Positions 49,606 through 60,405 of a stretch of 64,000 nucleotides of DNA are shown one piece after another; the stretch's first letter is position 1, and each line of letters begins with the position of its first letter. Location of the stretch: contig JAZAYU010000113.1 of assembly GCA_038501625.1 (NCBI GenBank), positions 1,798,001 through 1,862,000 of the forward strand, in the 5' to 3' direction. A program made the translations under genes and the position numbers. The notes beneath the pieces are model-generated. The model did not search any database. It was given only the letters and a program-made list of their open reading frames with translations, and had not been told where the DNA came from. This stretch comes from Corbicula japonica (taxonomy: Eukaryota > Mollusca > Bivalvia > Venerida > Cyrenidae).

Positions 49606-49689
49606 ATCTACAGTGGTTGCTCAGGCGATAAATGGTGTATCCTTCGAGTAAAATAAAGTATCGAAATGCAAGTATGTTATTATAATTAT

Positions 49690-50015
49690 TAACCCTTTAT
49701 TATACCGCCCATTGTTTTCTCGTTTAGGGCAAACCCATTCTTTTATCTGGGGACCATTGACCGCTGAACTTGGAATGTTATTATAATCTGAAAATACCGC
49801 ATTTAAGGTTATATGTCCACCGCCATATGCACACCATCGTTTGGGATGGTCAAAATCGTTCTGTTTATTGGTGTAAATATTGATTTGCGCTCAATCCGGG
49901 GCTAGGCGGCATGGTAATAATATGCATTTCCATTACTTCCATGAACAGACTCAATCAAACCGAGCCTGCAATATTTTTATATTTGTCGTGTTGGATGGCT
50001 TTCAAAGTTCCCCTT
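49690..50015 (-). repeat. dispersed ~0.3-kb repeat, reversed copy
   Basis: On the minus strand it matches the 12,238-12,560 copy from ACTTTGAAAG through GGCTCGGTTTGATTGAG and CATCCCAAACGATGG to GGGTTTGCCCTAAACGAGAA. Confidence 0.75.
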
Positions 50016-50416
50016 CCATATAATTTTGCATATTTATCTAATGCAAGTGAAAGTGAATAAACGGAGTTACCAGTAAGTGGCCTTAAAAATGATACACGCT
50101 GAACTATGCTAAAACGTGCTTAGCTTTATAATAAACATTTATGTTTTTGACTTACTTCGCTGAAAAAAGAACACATAGAGGATATTTGTTTGTTTCAGTA
50201 AAATATCAATTTTATTTCACGAGTGAACTGCAGAAACTGATATTTTTACGAGTGACGTAGCCTTGAGTGAAAATACCGGTTTCTGGTGTTCAGACGTGAA
50301 ATAAAATCGATATTTGAATGAAATAAACACGTTATCATTTTAGTTTTTTTGTTTTCGTGACAAATTCATCTGTAAAAACCGGAAACTCAAATCAGGTTAA
50401 AACCAGTTTTTGCTTT

Positions 50417-50955
50417 CTATGCAATGTTTAGGTTGTTTAAAGCCGGACTGAAGTGATCAGGATCAGGCTGCAAAACGACGGTGGATGGTAGCTGGTTCCA
50501 TATTACGACGGTCTGAGGAAAGAAAGAATATTTAAAAATATCAATGTTAGTGTGAACCTGGCTGTATGTTAATGGATCTATGTGCCTTTTTCTTCTCAAT
50601 GGCTGTACTAGATATGGTGGGGCTGAAATTGCCACAAAACCATGGACTATTTTGAAAAACATACATAGTTTAGCAGAGGTTCTTCTGGATTTTAATGTCT
50701 CCCATTTTAGGTCGTCGAGCATGGTCGTCACACTGTCTTAAGGGGAATATTGACCTTTGACCCAACGGGATGCTCTACGTTGGATCATTTCAATTTTGTT
50801 AATGTTACACTGTATTTGTGGTGACCAAACAGTAGACGCATATTCCAGTTGCGGTCTAACTATTGATTTATATGAAACTTGGTGAATTTTCTGGGGTTTT
50901 TTAAGGTAGATTTCTTCGTAAGAATCCAAGAGGTTTTATTTGCACTCTGAGTGAT
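50417..50955 (-). pseudogene. jockey/CR1-type reverse transcriptase, C-terminal part
   Basis: Minus-strand frames contain YKSIVRPQLEYASTVWSP and NKIEMIQRRASRWV, then MLDDLKWETLKSRR, LCMFFKIVHGFVA and WNQLPSTVV. This is the characteristic C-terminal segment after the RT domain of jockey/CR1-like non-LTR retrotransposons (RNA-templated target-primed integration). An in-frame TAA separates the two frames (about 50,735) and a frameshift lies near 50,925. It continues the RT fragment at 52,432-52,740 across the satellite array. Confidence 0.85.
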
Positions 50956-52425
50956 TCTATCGCCGGAGAAAAAGCACTATATTACTTAGCGTAAAATGCA
51001 CGTTCCCTAGGGAACGTGGATTTGTAATAATCCGATATCTTTGAAATTCTCATGGTTTTTAGAGATATTTGAGGTGACCTTATGGCCGAAATTTCAGAGC
51101 TCTAGACCGCCGGCAAATAAAAACGCCGGAGAAAAAATCACAATATTACATAGCTTAAAATTCACGTTCCCTAGGGAACATGCATTTGTAATTATCCGAA
51201 ATCTTTGAAATTCTCATGGTTTTTAGAGATATTTGAGTGAGCTTATGTCCGAAATTTCAGAGCTCTAGACCGCCGGCAATAAAACGCTTGAGAAAAAACA
51301 CTATATTACATAGCGTAAAATGCACGTTCCTTAGGGAACGTGGATTTGTAATTATCCGATATCTTTGAAATTCTCATGGTTTTTAGAGATATTTGTGGTG
51401 AGCTTATGGCCGAAATTTCAGAGCTTTTTAGACCGCCGGCAAAAAAACGCCGGAGAAAAAACACTATATTACATAGCGTAAAATGCACGTTCCCTAGGGA
51501 ACGTGGATTTGTAATTATCCGATATCTTTGAAATTCTCATGGTTTTTTTAGAGATATTTGAGGTGAGCTTATGTCCAAAATTTCAGAGCTCTAGACCGAC
51601 GGCAAGAAAACCACTTAGAATAACCACTATATTACGTAGCGTAAAATGCACGTTACCTCGGGAACGTGGATTTGTAATTATCCGATATGTTTGAAATTCT
51701 CATGGTTTTTAGAGATATTTGAGGTGAGCTTATGTCCGAAATTTCAGAGCTCTAGACCGCCGGCAAAAAAACGCCGGAGAAAAAAACACTATATTACATA
51801 GCGTAAAATGCACTTTCCCTAGGGAACGTGGATTTGTAATTATCCGATATCTTTGAAATCCTCATGGTTTTTTAGAGATATTTGAGGTGAGCTTATGGCC
51901 GAAATTTCAGAGCTCTAGACCGCCGGCAAAAAAAAACGCCGGAGAAAAAATCACAATATTACATAGCTTAAAATTCACGTTCCCTAGGGAACATGCATTT
52001 GTAATTATCCGATATCTTTGGAATTCTCATGGTTTTTAGAGATATTTGAGGTGAGCTTATGTCCAAAATTTCAGAGCTCTAGACCGCCGGCAAAAAAACG
52101 CTGGAGAAAAAACACTATATTACATAGCATAAAATGCACGTTCCCTAGGGAACGTGGATTTGTAATTATCCGATATCTTTGAAATTCTCATGGTTTTTAG
52201 AGATATTTGAGGTGAGCTTACGGCCGAAATTTCAGAGCTCTAGACCGCCGGCAAAAAAAACGCCGGAGAAAAAACACTATATTACATAGCGTAAAATGTA
52301 CGTTCCCTAGGGATCGTGGATTTGTAATTATCCGATATCTTTGAAATTCTCATGGTTTTTAGAGATATTTGAGGTGAGCTTATGGCCGAAATTTCAGAGC
52401 TCTAGACCTCCGGCAAAAAAACTGT
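50956..52425 (+). repeat. 162-bp satellite array, nine units
   Basis: Nine head-to-tail units of 160-165 bp. Centres (CCTAGG or variant) lie near 51,006, 51,170, 51,330, 51,493, 51,656, 51,818, 51,983, 52,144 and 52,306. Each unit runs CGCCGGAGAAAAA, ATTACATAGCGTAAAATGCA, the palindrome ACGTTCCCTAGGGAACGT, ATCCGATATCTTTGAAATTC, TCAGAGCTCTAGACCGCCGG. Units 2 and 7 share a distinct variant (CAATATTACATAGCTTAAAA ... GGGAACATGCATTT), suggesting higher-order amplification. The array interrupts a non-LTR reverse transcriptase between codons that are adjacent in the family. Confidence 0.93.
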
Positions 52426-52431
52426 CAATGT

Positions 52432-52740
52432 GCTGATTCCATGACAGGTCACTTGAAATGTCAATGCCTAGATATTTTGCACATAATACTACCTCTAAGA
52501 TTTGTCCATGTAACTTATAACCAAACTTGATTTTTTTATTCCTAGTTATGTTTAAGACTTGACATTTGCCAGGGTTAAACTATATTTCCCATAACTTTTC
52601 CCAAGCTTCTAATGTCTGTAAATCCTTCTGTAACCTAAGTCAATCTTGATTATCTGTGATGACCAGGTAAACTGCAGTATAGTCAGCAAAAAGGCGAACT
52701 TGGGATTCCACAGTTCCAAAACAGTGGAATACCTTTTTTA
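52432..52740 (-). pseudogene. jockey/CR1-type reverse transcriptase, catalytic part
   Basis: The minus strand reads VESQVRLFADYTAVYL, later FNPGKCQVLNITR and YLGIDISSDLSWNQHID, the RT palm and thumb of a jockey/CR1-type element. The second catalytic Asp of the FADD box is Tyr here (52,679-52,681), and two in-frame stops (TGA, TAG) follow, so it is dead. It ends exactly where the satellite begins and resumes at 50,955. Confidence 0.85.
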
Positions 52741-53052
52741 TATCACTGAGAAAACTCTACATATATAATTCATTTGAAAACTTAAAATAAATATTCAATA
52801 ATTAATGTCGTATCGTGCTTAACAGATTTAAAGATGGTAATTGATAACAACACTTATTAAATGTACTGGGAAGTACATCAAGAAGTATGGGGAGGTAAGT
52901 CAGTCACCTTTGTTACATAATAAGAATAACTTTTAGAAGCGTTTGTTCTTTTGACGAGTGGCTAAGCGGTGCTTGGTTTCGATCATCCAGGTTTTGATAT
53001 TTTACAAACAAACTTTGATCCACCAGTTATCCTTAAATCTTTCCGTTTAATA

Positions 53053-53150
<98 letters not shown>

Positions 53151-53214
53151 ATCTAAATCTGATGGTTATTTATAAGACAATGTCGATTTTCTGTTGTATC
53201 ATAACAATACAAAT
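52741..53214 (+). repeat. SINE-like head and (TA)46 microsatellite
   Basis: 53,056-53,148 is an uninterrupted TA repeat. About 52,955-53,005 has an A-box-like GAGTGGCTAAGCGG and a B-box-like GGTTTCGATCATCC about 25 bases apart, which could be a decayed tRNA-derived SINE head. The microsatellite-encoded (YI)n frame is not a gene. Confidence 0.55.
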
Positions 53215-53480
53215 AGATGGAAAACAACTTTGAAAGCTACCGAACATGACAAACCAAATATTGTGGGTTCGGTTTGATTGAATCTATTTATGAGTTGTTA
53301 TGAATATGCATGTTACTGCCCAAACCGCCTAGCCTCAAACGATGGTATGCATATGGAGGTGAACATGGAAACTTCAACGCGGTATTTTCATATTAATACC
53401 ATTCTATATGCAGCAGCGCATAGTCCTAAGATAAAACATTTGGGTTGCCTAAAGCGAGAAAATGATGGGCGAAACTAAAC
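53215..53480 (+). repeat. dispersed ~0.3-kb repeat, forward copy
   Basis: It aligns with 12,238-12,560: AACTTTGAAAGCTACCGAACA, GGTTCGGTTTGATTGAATC, AAACGATGGTATGCATATGG, then CTAAAGCGAGAAAATGATGG. Confidence 0.75.
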
Positions 53481-53958
53481 AGAACGGAATCTCGACAGGA
53501 AATCTGGGAATATAAATCTTGCATATCACAGAGAACGCCAAAGGCAGAATTTAAAATGCAGGTAATTTATCCTTGGTGTGATTGAACATTATCCTAATCT
53601 TTATTGGCTGGGCTATAGAAACCACGTATCTTAAAACTGATGTAAATGAATAAGCACTGAGTATTCGGCTTTATTTTCACACTTTTGTTTTGCTAACAGC
53701 GCTACCCCAAAATACGTCTACTAGGTATCCTCTCATGTTACAAGTCTGATGCATACATAGAGCGGATGCTTTTACTAAAACCTCTCAGAGATTAGCTCAT
53801 AGGTTCACCACCATCTCGCTCTATTGGCTTTTAGTGAATGGTTTCAATATAAATAGTAAGTTATTTCCGTCGAAGCTGTTTTTATATTGTAAGGTATATC
53901 TAAACAATCAATGCTACTAAATTGTTTGCTTTCTTATCTGGAAAAAAGTCAGAAAACC
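53481..53958. other. non-coding; 3' side of the SMB gene
   Basis: No exon seen. A TTTATT at 53,670-53,675 (AATAAA on the minus strand), about 285 bases past the stop of exon 3, is a candidate polyadenylation signal. Confidence 0.4.
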
Positions 53959-54759
53959 TTAAAACTCCACGACACCATGAATCAACATTCCCAAGATACA
54001 ACATGCAATGACCGTGGTTGTCTTCGGCACAGGGCAACCAGAAACTTGCACAAACCCAGAACCTTCCAAACATATATTAGCTTGTACTCCATCTTTTCCA
54101 TTACTGAGTGCGAATTCTCCATCAAAGTAGTAACGTCGAGCAATCTTGTTGTAGAGAATTGAATTGCCATTGAGTAACACAAACTCAGAAGGTTCGAGTT
54201 CTACTTGGGTGCAGGTATAAAGCTTGTTTATGATAAACGCTGGTGCGTGCGCATACATCTTGTCTTTGTATATATTGTAAAACCGAGTAACGAGTTGCTG
54301 TTGAGAGTCAACGATTACAACATCCATTTGTTTATGATACATTGACAAAAACTTTGAAAATGTTGATTGCAATGTAACCTTTTTGGAAGGTTCCACATAT
54401 AGAAACCAAGGCTGCATTGAATTTAGCCATATATTTTTTACACTAAGGTAAGGATTAGATGACGGTTCGTCATGTTGCAAAATCACCGAAATCTGAGAAC
54501 AACAATTAGCTGCAAGACTTTCATAGCTTAATGAAACAAGTTTCCAAGGATAAGGCCAGGGATTTGAAAGGGAAGTAAACTCTTGTAACACTCGGCCGGA
54601 GGGCAATAACCCTATAATATTAAAACCGACAGTTGATGTCAGAGTAAGGTGGACACCTATAGGTTTGATGTACCAAGATCCGTACAGTTGATCACAATCG
54701 CCATTATGTAATCGAAACTGACCAGACGGACACTGAAGTGGGCGACATGCCACATCTAC
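53959..54759 (-). CDS. SMB-ectodomain gene, exon 3 (terminal)
   Basis: 801 nt, 266 codons plus TAA. The minus-strand acceptor is TTTTTTCTTCTCAG, with the exon opening in phase 0 (GTA GAT GTG). It begins CRPLQCPSGQFRLHNGDC, a small cysteine motif that commonly closes the cysteine-rich part of such ectodomains, followed by about 200 residues of mixed strand-like sequence without a recognised domain. It ends with a hydrophobic stretch (TTTVIACCILGMLIHGVVEF) immediately before the stop. That could be a C-terminal membrane anchor, a GPI-addition signal, or the first transmembrane helix of a truncated receptor. No seven-helix domain follows. Confidence 0.78.
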   Translation of the reverse strand, partial: VDVACRPLQCPSGQFRLHNGDCDQLYGSWYIKPIGVHLTLTSTVGFNIIGLLPSGRVLQEFTSLSNPWPYPWKLVSLSYESLAANCCSQISVILQHDEPSSNPYLSVKNIWLNSMQPWFLYVEPSKKVTLQSTFSKFLSMYHKQMDVVIVDSQQQLVTRFYNIYKDKMYAHAPAFIINKLYTCTQVELEPSEFVLLNGNSILYNKIARRYYFDGEFALSNGKDGVQANICLEGSGFVQVSGCPVPKTTTVIACCILGMLIHGVVEF

Positions 54760-55553
54760 CTGAGAAGAAAAAATAGTTTTGGTTAATTTTACATTTTACT
54801 AATAAGACGCTTATTTCAAGGGAGGTAATTCGTTATAAATTTGAAATTGAAGTCAAAACAAACAAAACAGAATATTAAAAACCAATACTGTATCGCGTAG
54901 TGTAAAATGTTCGCGGGATAGAATAAATGCCCTATCTGAAATAGTTTACGACATAAATTGTAATATAAGTTTGTTTTCGGGTGAAAGTATGTTGCCATTT
55001 ACACGTATCTTTATTTAATAATGATATGTCGTCTGTGAGCACATTTGCTAATTACCGTTAAAGGACGAATAGTCGTTAAGTTCAAAAGTGGTATTGTTTA
55101 TTCAATAGGTTGCAAAAACAACATACGTATATTCATCAACGAAACGCGATATGTACGTGGAATGTTGATATAAATATTATGTGAGGAACTCTTAAGGAAA
55201 AAATTATGTACGTGTATTATACGAACTGCTCTTAATATAAATTATTATTATTATTATAAAATAATATATTGATGCGGTTTCATTTATTCCTATCGAGGGG
55301 ATTTTTGAAAACTTGTTAAGGTCATATTTATCAAGAAACATCTTTCAATAACTTACGAAGAAAAGCGTTCTTCTTTATTTAACTAAAATGTTATTAGATA
55401 ACCTTAATGCTCGAATTAACAGATTAAAGATTTTCATATATTTGAATATTGTAAAATATTTATATCGTCATTCATGTCATATTTAGCATAATTGTCTATT
55501 TTGTGTTGATAATGTCTGACAATATTGTAAAACTGTATATTTAATGCACTTAC
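54760..55553 (-). other. intron 2 of the SMB gene
   Basis: 794 bp, GTAAGT ... CTTCTCAG on the minus strand, phase 0. AT-rich, with nothing else recognised. Confidence 0.8.
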
Positions 55554-56356
55554 ATTTCCAGAATCAGGACAAACAATTGGCATTTCCGAAGACTTGTCTA
55601 GTGTGGTTGATATTACAGCTGTATTAATGAGTCCAACAAATCCATCTTTATTAAATCGATTACCTTTCTCGTCCGTGTCACGGCAGTAAATGTTTTGCAA
55701 CCAAGGCTGACCATTACAAATGTAACAGAATACGTTGGCGTATATTTTTACTATGATGAAAGGAGAAAAGAGTCCACTGTAGCAGGCCTCTTGAATCATT
55801 TGCTTTGAAATGTTTAACGCATTGCCATCGGAAAAGTCAAAGTCTGTATCAGGACAGCTATCTATTACATCCTTGTAACATCTATGTCGTGCTATATCCT
55901 TCTTCGCACCAAGATACTCAAAATAAACGTTACAATCTCTCGACAATGCTTTATTGTCGAAACCTGACATAAAGTGTGTCGACAGTGCGTAAGTACCATT
56001 TACATCAGAGAACAAGTTACACGAGACATACGAATTCCAAACCACGCCGTCGGTTACACCATAGGCTTCTGCACATGCAGTGTTCTTATAAATAAGTTTT
56101 GTCTTTTTGGAGTAGACCGGATACATACTTCCCCAGAGGGCTACGGAAACATCCCCACAGGCTGTACCTTGATTGCCTGGCACATCAGTAATCATAGTGT
56201 AAGACTCTAAAGTGATTATGTCCAACGTCTGAATAGTCTTCGGCCATAAACAACGAGCCATAGTCAGCATTGAATTATCGATGACGTCATTGTGAACAGT
56301 CAACTTTGGGAAACAGCAGTCGTTTCTCTGTTCACAGTCTGCAGCACAGGAACAAG
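55554..56356 (-). CDS. SMB-ectodomain gene, exon 2 (somatomedin-B domain)
   Basis: 803 nt. The acceptor CTCTTTTCCTCTCTTCAG opens the exon in phase 1; a GTAAGT donor closes it in phase 0. The first residues, CSCAADCEQRNDCCFPKL, form the core of a somatomedin-B domain (C-x-C-x3-C-x5-CC), an extracellular knot usually involved in protein binding. About 240 residues with paired cysteines and NGT/NIS glycosylation sites follow, including YSKKTKLIYKNTACAEAYG, CYSGLFSPFI and VFCYICNG. This architecture is known to me from lophotrochozoan secreted proteins and from the ectodomains of some adhesion-type receptors; which one applies here is inferred. The whole gene (exons 1-3) would encode about 598 residues: leader, SMB, cysteine-rich ectodomain, C-terminal hydrophobic tail. 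Confidence 0.82.
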
Positions 56357-57030
56357 CTGAAGAGAGGAAAAGAGAGCAGAAGTTTATATTATTATCAATT
56401 TCAAAATGATTCAATTGAACGAACAAATAAGAAAACACGAGGGGTTACAGTCTTTGAATAGTCAACAATATAGCATTTTTACACTGGAAGTTTAATCTAG
56501 GTTCTATGGTGCACAAATATAATTCTTGACTTCTTACTCTTATCTGGAGTACTTCATGGAAAATTGTGCCTTCGGTTAAATTTAAGTTGTTGCTATATTT
56601 AGAAAGCACTCACGATTATCCATTATAACAGATATGTGATGTTATTTCATATTGTGACAATAAATCCTTAATTTTAATGTCGTCAACTGGCAATAATGTA
56701 TTTTAAGCAAACATGTATAAAATAATAATTATTATACAAACAATATTAAACAAATAACATTGCAGCTACAACGCGGTGCTGTTTTGTGTGCATGAAATAT
56801 AAGTGAAGCAGACCATGTGTGCATGTTACTTTTTATAATTCATATCGTATTCATAAGCAGAGCCGCCGTGTTGGCCATTTTGACTAAATAATATCTAAAA
56901 GCAGCGACTCACCTAGTAACTCACTATGAAAAAGGAATAAGGAACCGGAAAACGGGAACTAACTTTACATTCATCTATTTTTGGCACTTCGGGTACATGC
57001 TGATTTTGTAGTTTAACTGATGGCTTAAAA
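56357..57030. other. proximal part of intron 1 (unique sequence)
   Basis: This is the part of intron 1 left of the segmental duplication boundary. The acceptor-proximal 45-50 bases (about 56,360-56,407) are similar to the dispersed repeat at the right end of the window (GAGAGGAAAAGAGAGC, then AATTTCAAAATG versus AGTTTCAAAATG). Confidence 0.5.
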
Positions 57031-57952
57031 ATGATATTTAATATATGCTTCGTGCATTTACATTAGTTAAGAACAGCATTTTTAAGAATAAACCTTCATA
57101 AAAAATTTAGAGTGCAACCCAGGACAAATTGAATTCAGTTTAAAACAAGTTCTTTTTAATAAAATCGTACACATTTTATGAATAGTTTTTAATAACTCAA
57201 AATATAACATAATCCCTATATCCGGCTAAAAATTCTCAATATTCTTTACTTGAATTTTTTCTAAAGTGTGCATATTACTTTATAACTCACATCTCACCTA
57301 TATATAATAAACGCATCGACTACATAAAACACCACACCTAATGATTCACAGTTTTTGGAAATTTCGGAAAATGCTGTTTATTCAGTTTATTAGCGGACGC
57401 TGAGCGGACGCTGAGCGGACGCTGTAATAAATTGTTTTGTTGCTTGTTGTTTTCATTTTATTTCCACTTCGTGAATTAAAATTTGATGTTGAAATAACAT
57501 GAACATTCTAACATTCTCAATAAAATCTAACCTGCAGTATATGGTTGTATTTTATATGTGTCGTGTTCGGCAGCTTTCAAAGGTCCATTTTCATCTAAAT
57601 ACAGTTTAAATGAATTTATAGCTGTTAAGGTCATACTTACTCATGGAGGTTGTAGTCATCAATATCTTGACCACAAAACATCTTACTGAAATCAGTACCT
57701 TAATCCAAAGGACAGCGACAAAACGGTTAAAATTATAAGACTTATTAGTAAAAAAACAAACAAACGAACAAACAAACAGTGAAACACTAAAGATATCAGA
57801 AATGGAACATGAGGATAGAATCATGGCGGTTGGAGAAATCAGAATAACGAAAGTTTCCATTGCCAAAATCATTAATAAGCGTAATGGTTCTCTCGGTGAT
57901 AACATACACGACCAAATCACTGTGACAACAAGTAAATCCTGAATCCCGAAGA

Positions 57953-58523
57953 CATCAACAATAAAACATAACCGAGTACAAACCTGTATAACACGTCATC
58001 AACAGTAAAGCATAACCGAGTACAAACCTGTACAATCCTATATCATCAATAAAGCATAACCGAGTACTAACCTGTACAATCCTATATCATCAATAAAACA
58101 TAACCGAGTACAAACCTGTACAACAGAACATCAACAATAAAGCATAACCGAGTACAAACCTGTACAACACGTCATCAACAATAAAACATAACCGAGTACA
58201 AACCTGTACAACACGACGTCATCAATAAAACATAGCCGAGTACAAACCTGTACAGCACAACATCAACAATAAAGCACAACCGAGTACTAACCTGTACAAC
58301 ACAACATCAACATAAAGCATAACCGAGTACAAACGTGTACAACACGTCATCAACAATAAAACATAACCGAGTACAAACCTGTACAACACGTCATCAACAT
58401 TAAAACATAACCGAGTACAAACCTGTACAACACGTCATCAACAATAAAGCATAACCGAGTACAAACCTATACAACACGTCATCAACAATAAAGCATAACC
58501 GAGTACTAACCTGTACAACACGA
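57953..58523 (-). repeat. 44-bp minisatellite repeating the exon 1 splice donor
   Basis: Thirteen units of 43-45 bp, plus-strand consensus AATAAAGCATAACCGAGTAC then AAACCTGTACAACACGTCATC. Read as the gene is transcribed, each unit carries GTTGTACAG/GTTTGTACTCGG. The right-most unit contains the actual end of exon 1 (58,511) and its GTTAGT donor; units near 58,067 and 58,286 also have GTTAGT. The unit near 58,330 (ACACG) and the one near 58,468 (TATAG) have altered donor-side bases. The array fills the first 0.56 kb of intron 1. Confidence 0.92.
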
Positions 58524-58703
58524 CGTTAACCCGGATGTTGACGACGCAGCAGAAATTCCCGTATGTTCAGGACAAACATTTGACCTGGGACAAAACTGTC
58601 TAATAAGCTCCGGTAGCACTTCTTGTATGGTGCCATTAGAAGGCACAACATCACCACTATGAGAGAGCAAAACACACAACACAATATGCATGTTCATAAT
58701 CAT
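58511..58703 (-). CDS. SMB-ectodomain gene, exon 1 (signal peptide)
   Basis: Starts at ATG 58,703 and ends at CAG/GTTAGT (58,511/58,510) in phase 1; the leftover G plus CT of exon 2 makes the alanine codon just before the somatomedin-B cysteines. The N-terminus MIMNMHIVLCVLLSHSG is a short signal-peptide-like segment. It is followed by an acidic/polar stretch and CPRSNVCPEHTGIS, then a CC pair. The ATG, exon length and donor are shared with the orphan exon at 12,935-13,127; an upstream extension there lacks an ATG. Reading past the donor meets TAG at once, so use of a later donor in the minisatellite would give only a ~65-residue peptide. Confidence 0.75.
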
Positions 58704-59505
58704 TTTTAATTTGTCAATGTTTTAAAAAAATAGTTTTCAATCAACAGCATTTAACAACAGCATAGACAACCATCAGAGTCGGCAATTTTCAAACCATTGA
58801 ATTTAACGTTTTCAATCAAAAGCATTTAGCAAGAGCTTATACAACCTTCAGAGTCCGAAAGTTCGTGTTTCTGTCTTATTTATAACAAGTACTTGCAGTC
58901 ACCTCTCAGACGATACGTTTCAACCATCAATTAAAGGCTTGTTATTGGTAGCATATCTAAACATCCTTTTTAACATAACACTCTGCTAAAACGTGGAAAC
59001 AAAGGATAAAATAGTAATGAAGCAGACAGTCAACATGTGGAAATGTTATGAAAAATAATTGCCTAATGCAGCATTTGTAATAAGTTAAAAAACACCAAAG
59101 CAAGAATTACTTTTTTTTAAATAATATTAAGTGTCTTCCAGACAAATTTCACAATAAATCAAGCACCTACTTAAAAACTTTTATTAAAGTGATCCTGATT
59201 ATTTGAACAAATGTAGCTGTAAAAAGTGTTTGATGAAACGTCATTTTTAAATCGAGGAAACTCGAGGGAGTTCACATATTCTCGTATTGTATGAAAAATT
59301 CATTGAAAGTTTCAGTTACTTGTATCATTAAAAATATCTCTTGACTTAACAATTCGTAAAAAGATGAGGGGCACAGGAGAAGCCGACAAGGAGCTGTATA
59401 TCTTCTTCTATGTTTTATTTTTGTGCAGAAATACAATGTAAAAGGTAAAGAAGAAACACATCAATACTAAAGTAACATCAATATAAAAGAAAAATAATCA
59501 TTCAC

Positions 59506-59628
59506 TTTTAATTCTCATCGAATTTGCACACGACCCTACAGCGACATTTTAATTCTCATCGAATTTGCTCACGACCCTACAGCGACAATTTAATTCTCAT
59601 CGAATCTGCACACGACCCAACAGCGACA
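59506..59628 (+). repeat. 41-bp unit in three tandem copies
   Basis: Units start near 59,506, 59,547 and 59,588 (TTTTAATTCTCATCGAAT, TGCACACGACCCTACAGCGACA). The left segmental copy has a single unit near 13,855. Confidence 0.9.
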
Positions 59629-60405
59629 TTTTACACGACCTACAAAGCCGTGTGCCGCTGCATCGTATTGAATGAGTATTTATTTAATAATAATTATTAT
59701 TATTTCTGTTTTTATTAAAAATGTAAGCACAAAAAAGCTGAACTAACACATGTGCCATGATATCCCATCGACCTTTCTGCTGCCATTAAATGTATACGTT
59801 ATTGCGCGGCATTAGCCTAATATTCTTTAAAACTTGACTTCAGGACTAAAATTCTTCAAGTTTACAGTCGCTCAAATAAAACCTTTTTTGTAAAAATCAG
59901 GATACGAATATGGGCCTGTGACGTATCGAATGTACTCTTGTAACCTTTTCAAGCGGAAAAAGCTTAAGCAATAATAATGTGCGACTGGTGATCATTAATA
60001 AGAACAAGTTCAAGGCACCTAATAGAAACATGTGCTAAATGAATTCAGCATGATTTATGATGATTAAATCCATTTAGGAACAGTAGAGAATGTCAACAGA
60101 AACAATGTGATAAATTTGAATTCTAAATAATCAAAGCCGGTCACAGATGGTGTACGCCTTTTATCGCAATGACTAATGTGTCGTGTATTAAAACAATGCA
60201 TGGACGTTAATGCATTTCTACGAATCAGGATGTAATAACGTCAATCTAACGAAAATTTACGAGCCTTAAGACGACTGAATCTGACAATCGTGATTGAAGA
60301 ATTGGTCTAATACAGAAGGGCACATATGTACGGAAGAAAACAACACCCATACAACATTGAGTTCATCAGATACATGAACTAGTGAAATGCATAACCTCCC
60401 TGTAA

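Larger units (their letters stand above)
57031..60405. repeat. segmental duplication, right copy (first part)
   Basis: Direct copy of 11,707-14,690, containing exon 1 of the SMB gene and its upstream sequence. Compared with the left copy it has three local expansions: GAGCGGACGCT three times (57,392-57,424) versus once, thirteen 44-bp units at 57,953-58,523 versus about two, and three 41-bp units at 59,506-59,628 versus one. It continues at 63,541 after the long-TIR element. Confidence 0.88.

Noticed and set aside
52969..53175. 68-codon frame with a long (IY)n stretch
   Set aside because: It is produced by the (TA)46 microsatellite.
54816..54998. 60-codon minus-strand frame in intron 2
   Set aside because: It lies upstream of the exon 3 acceptor, has no splice signals and no recognised content.
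57953..58523. Regular repeats that might suggest a CRISPR array
   Set aside because: The units are contiguous 44-bp copies without unique spacers, in a eukaryotic intron; it is a minisatellite.
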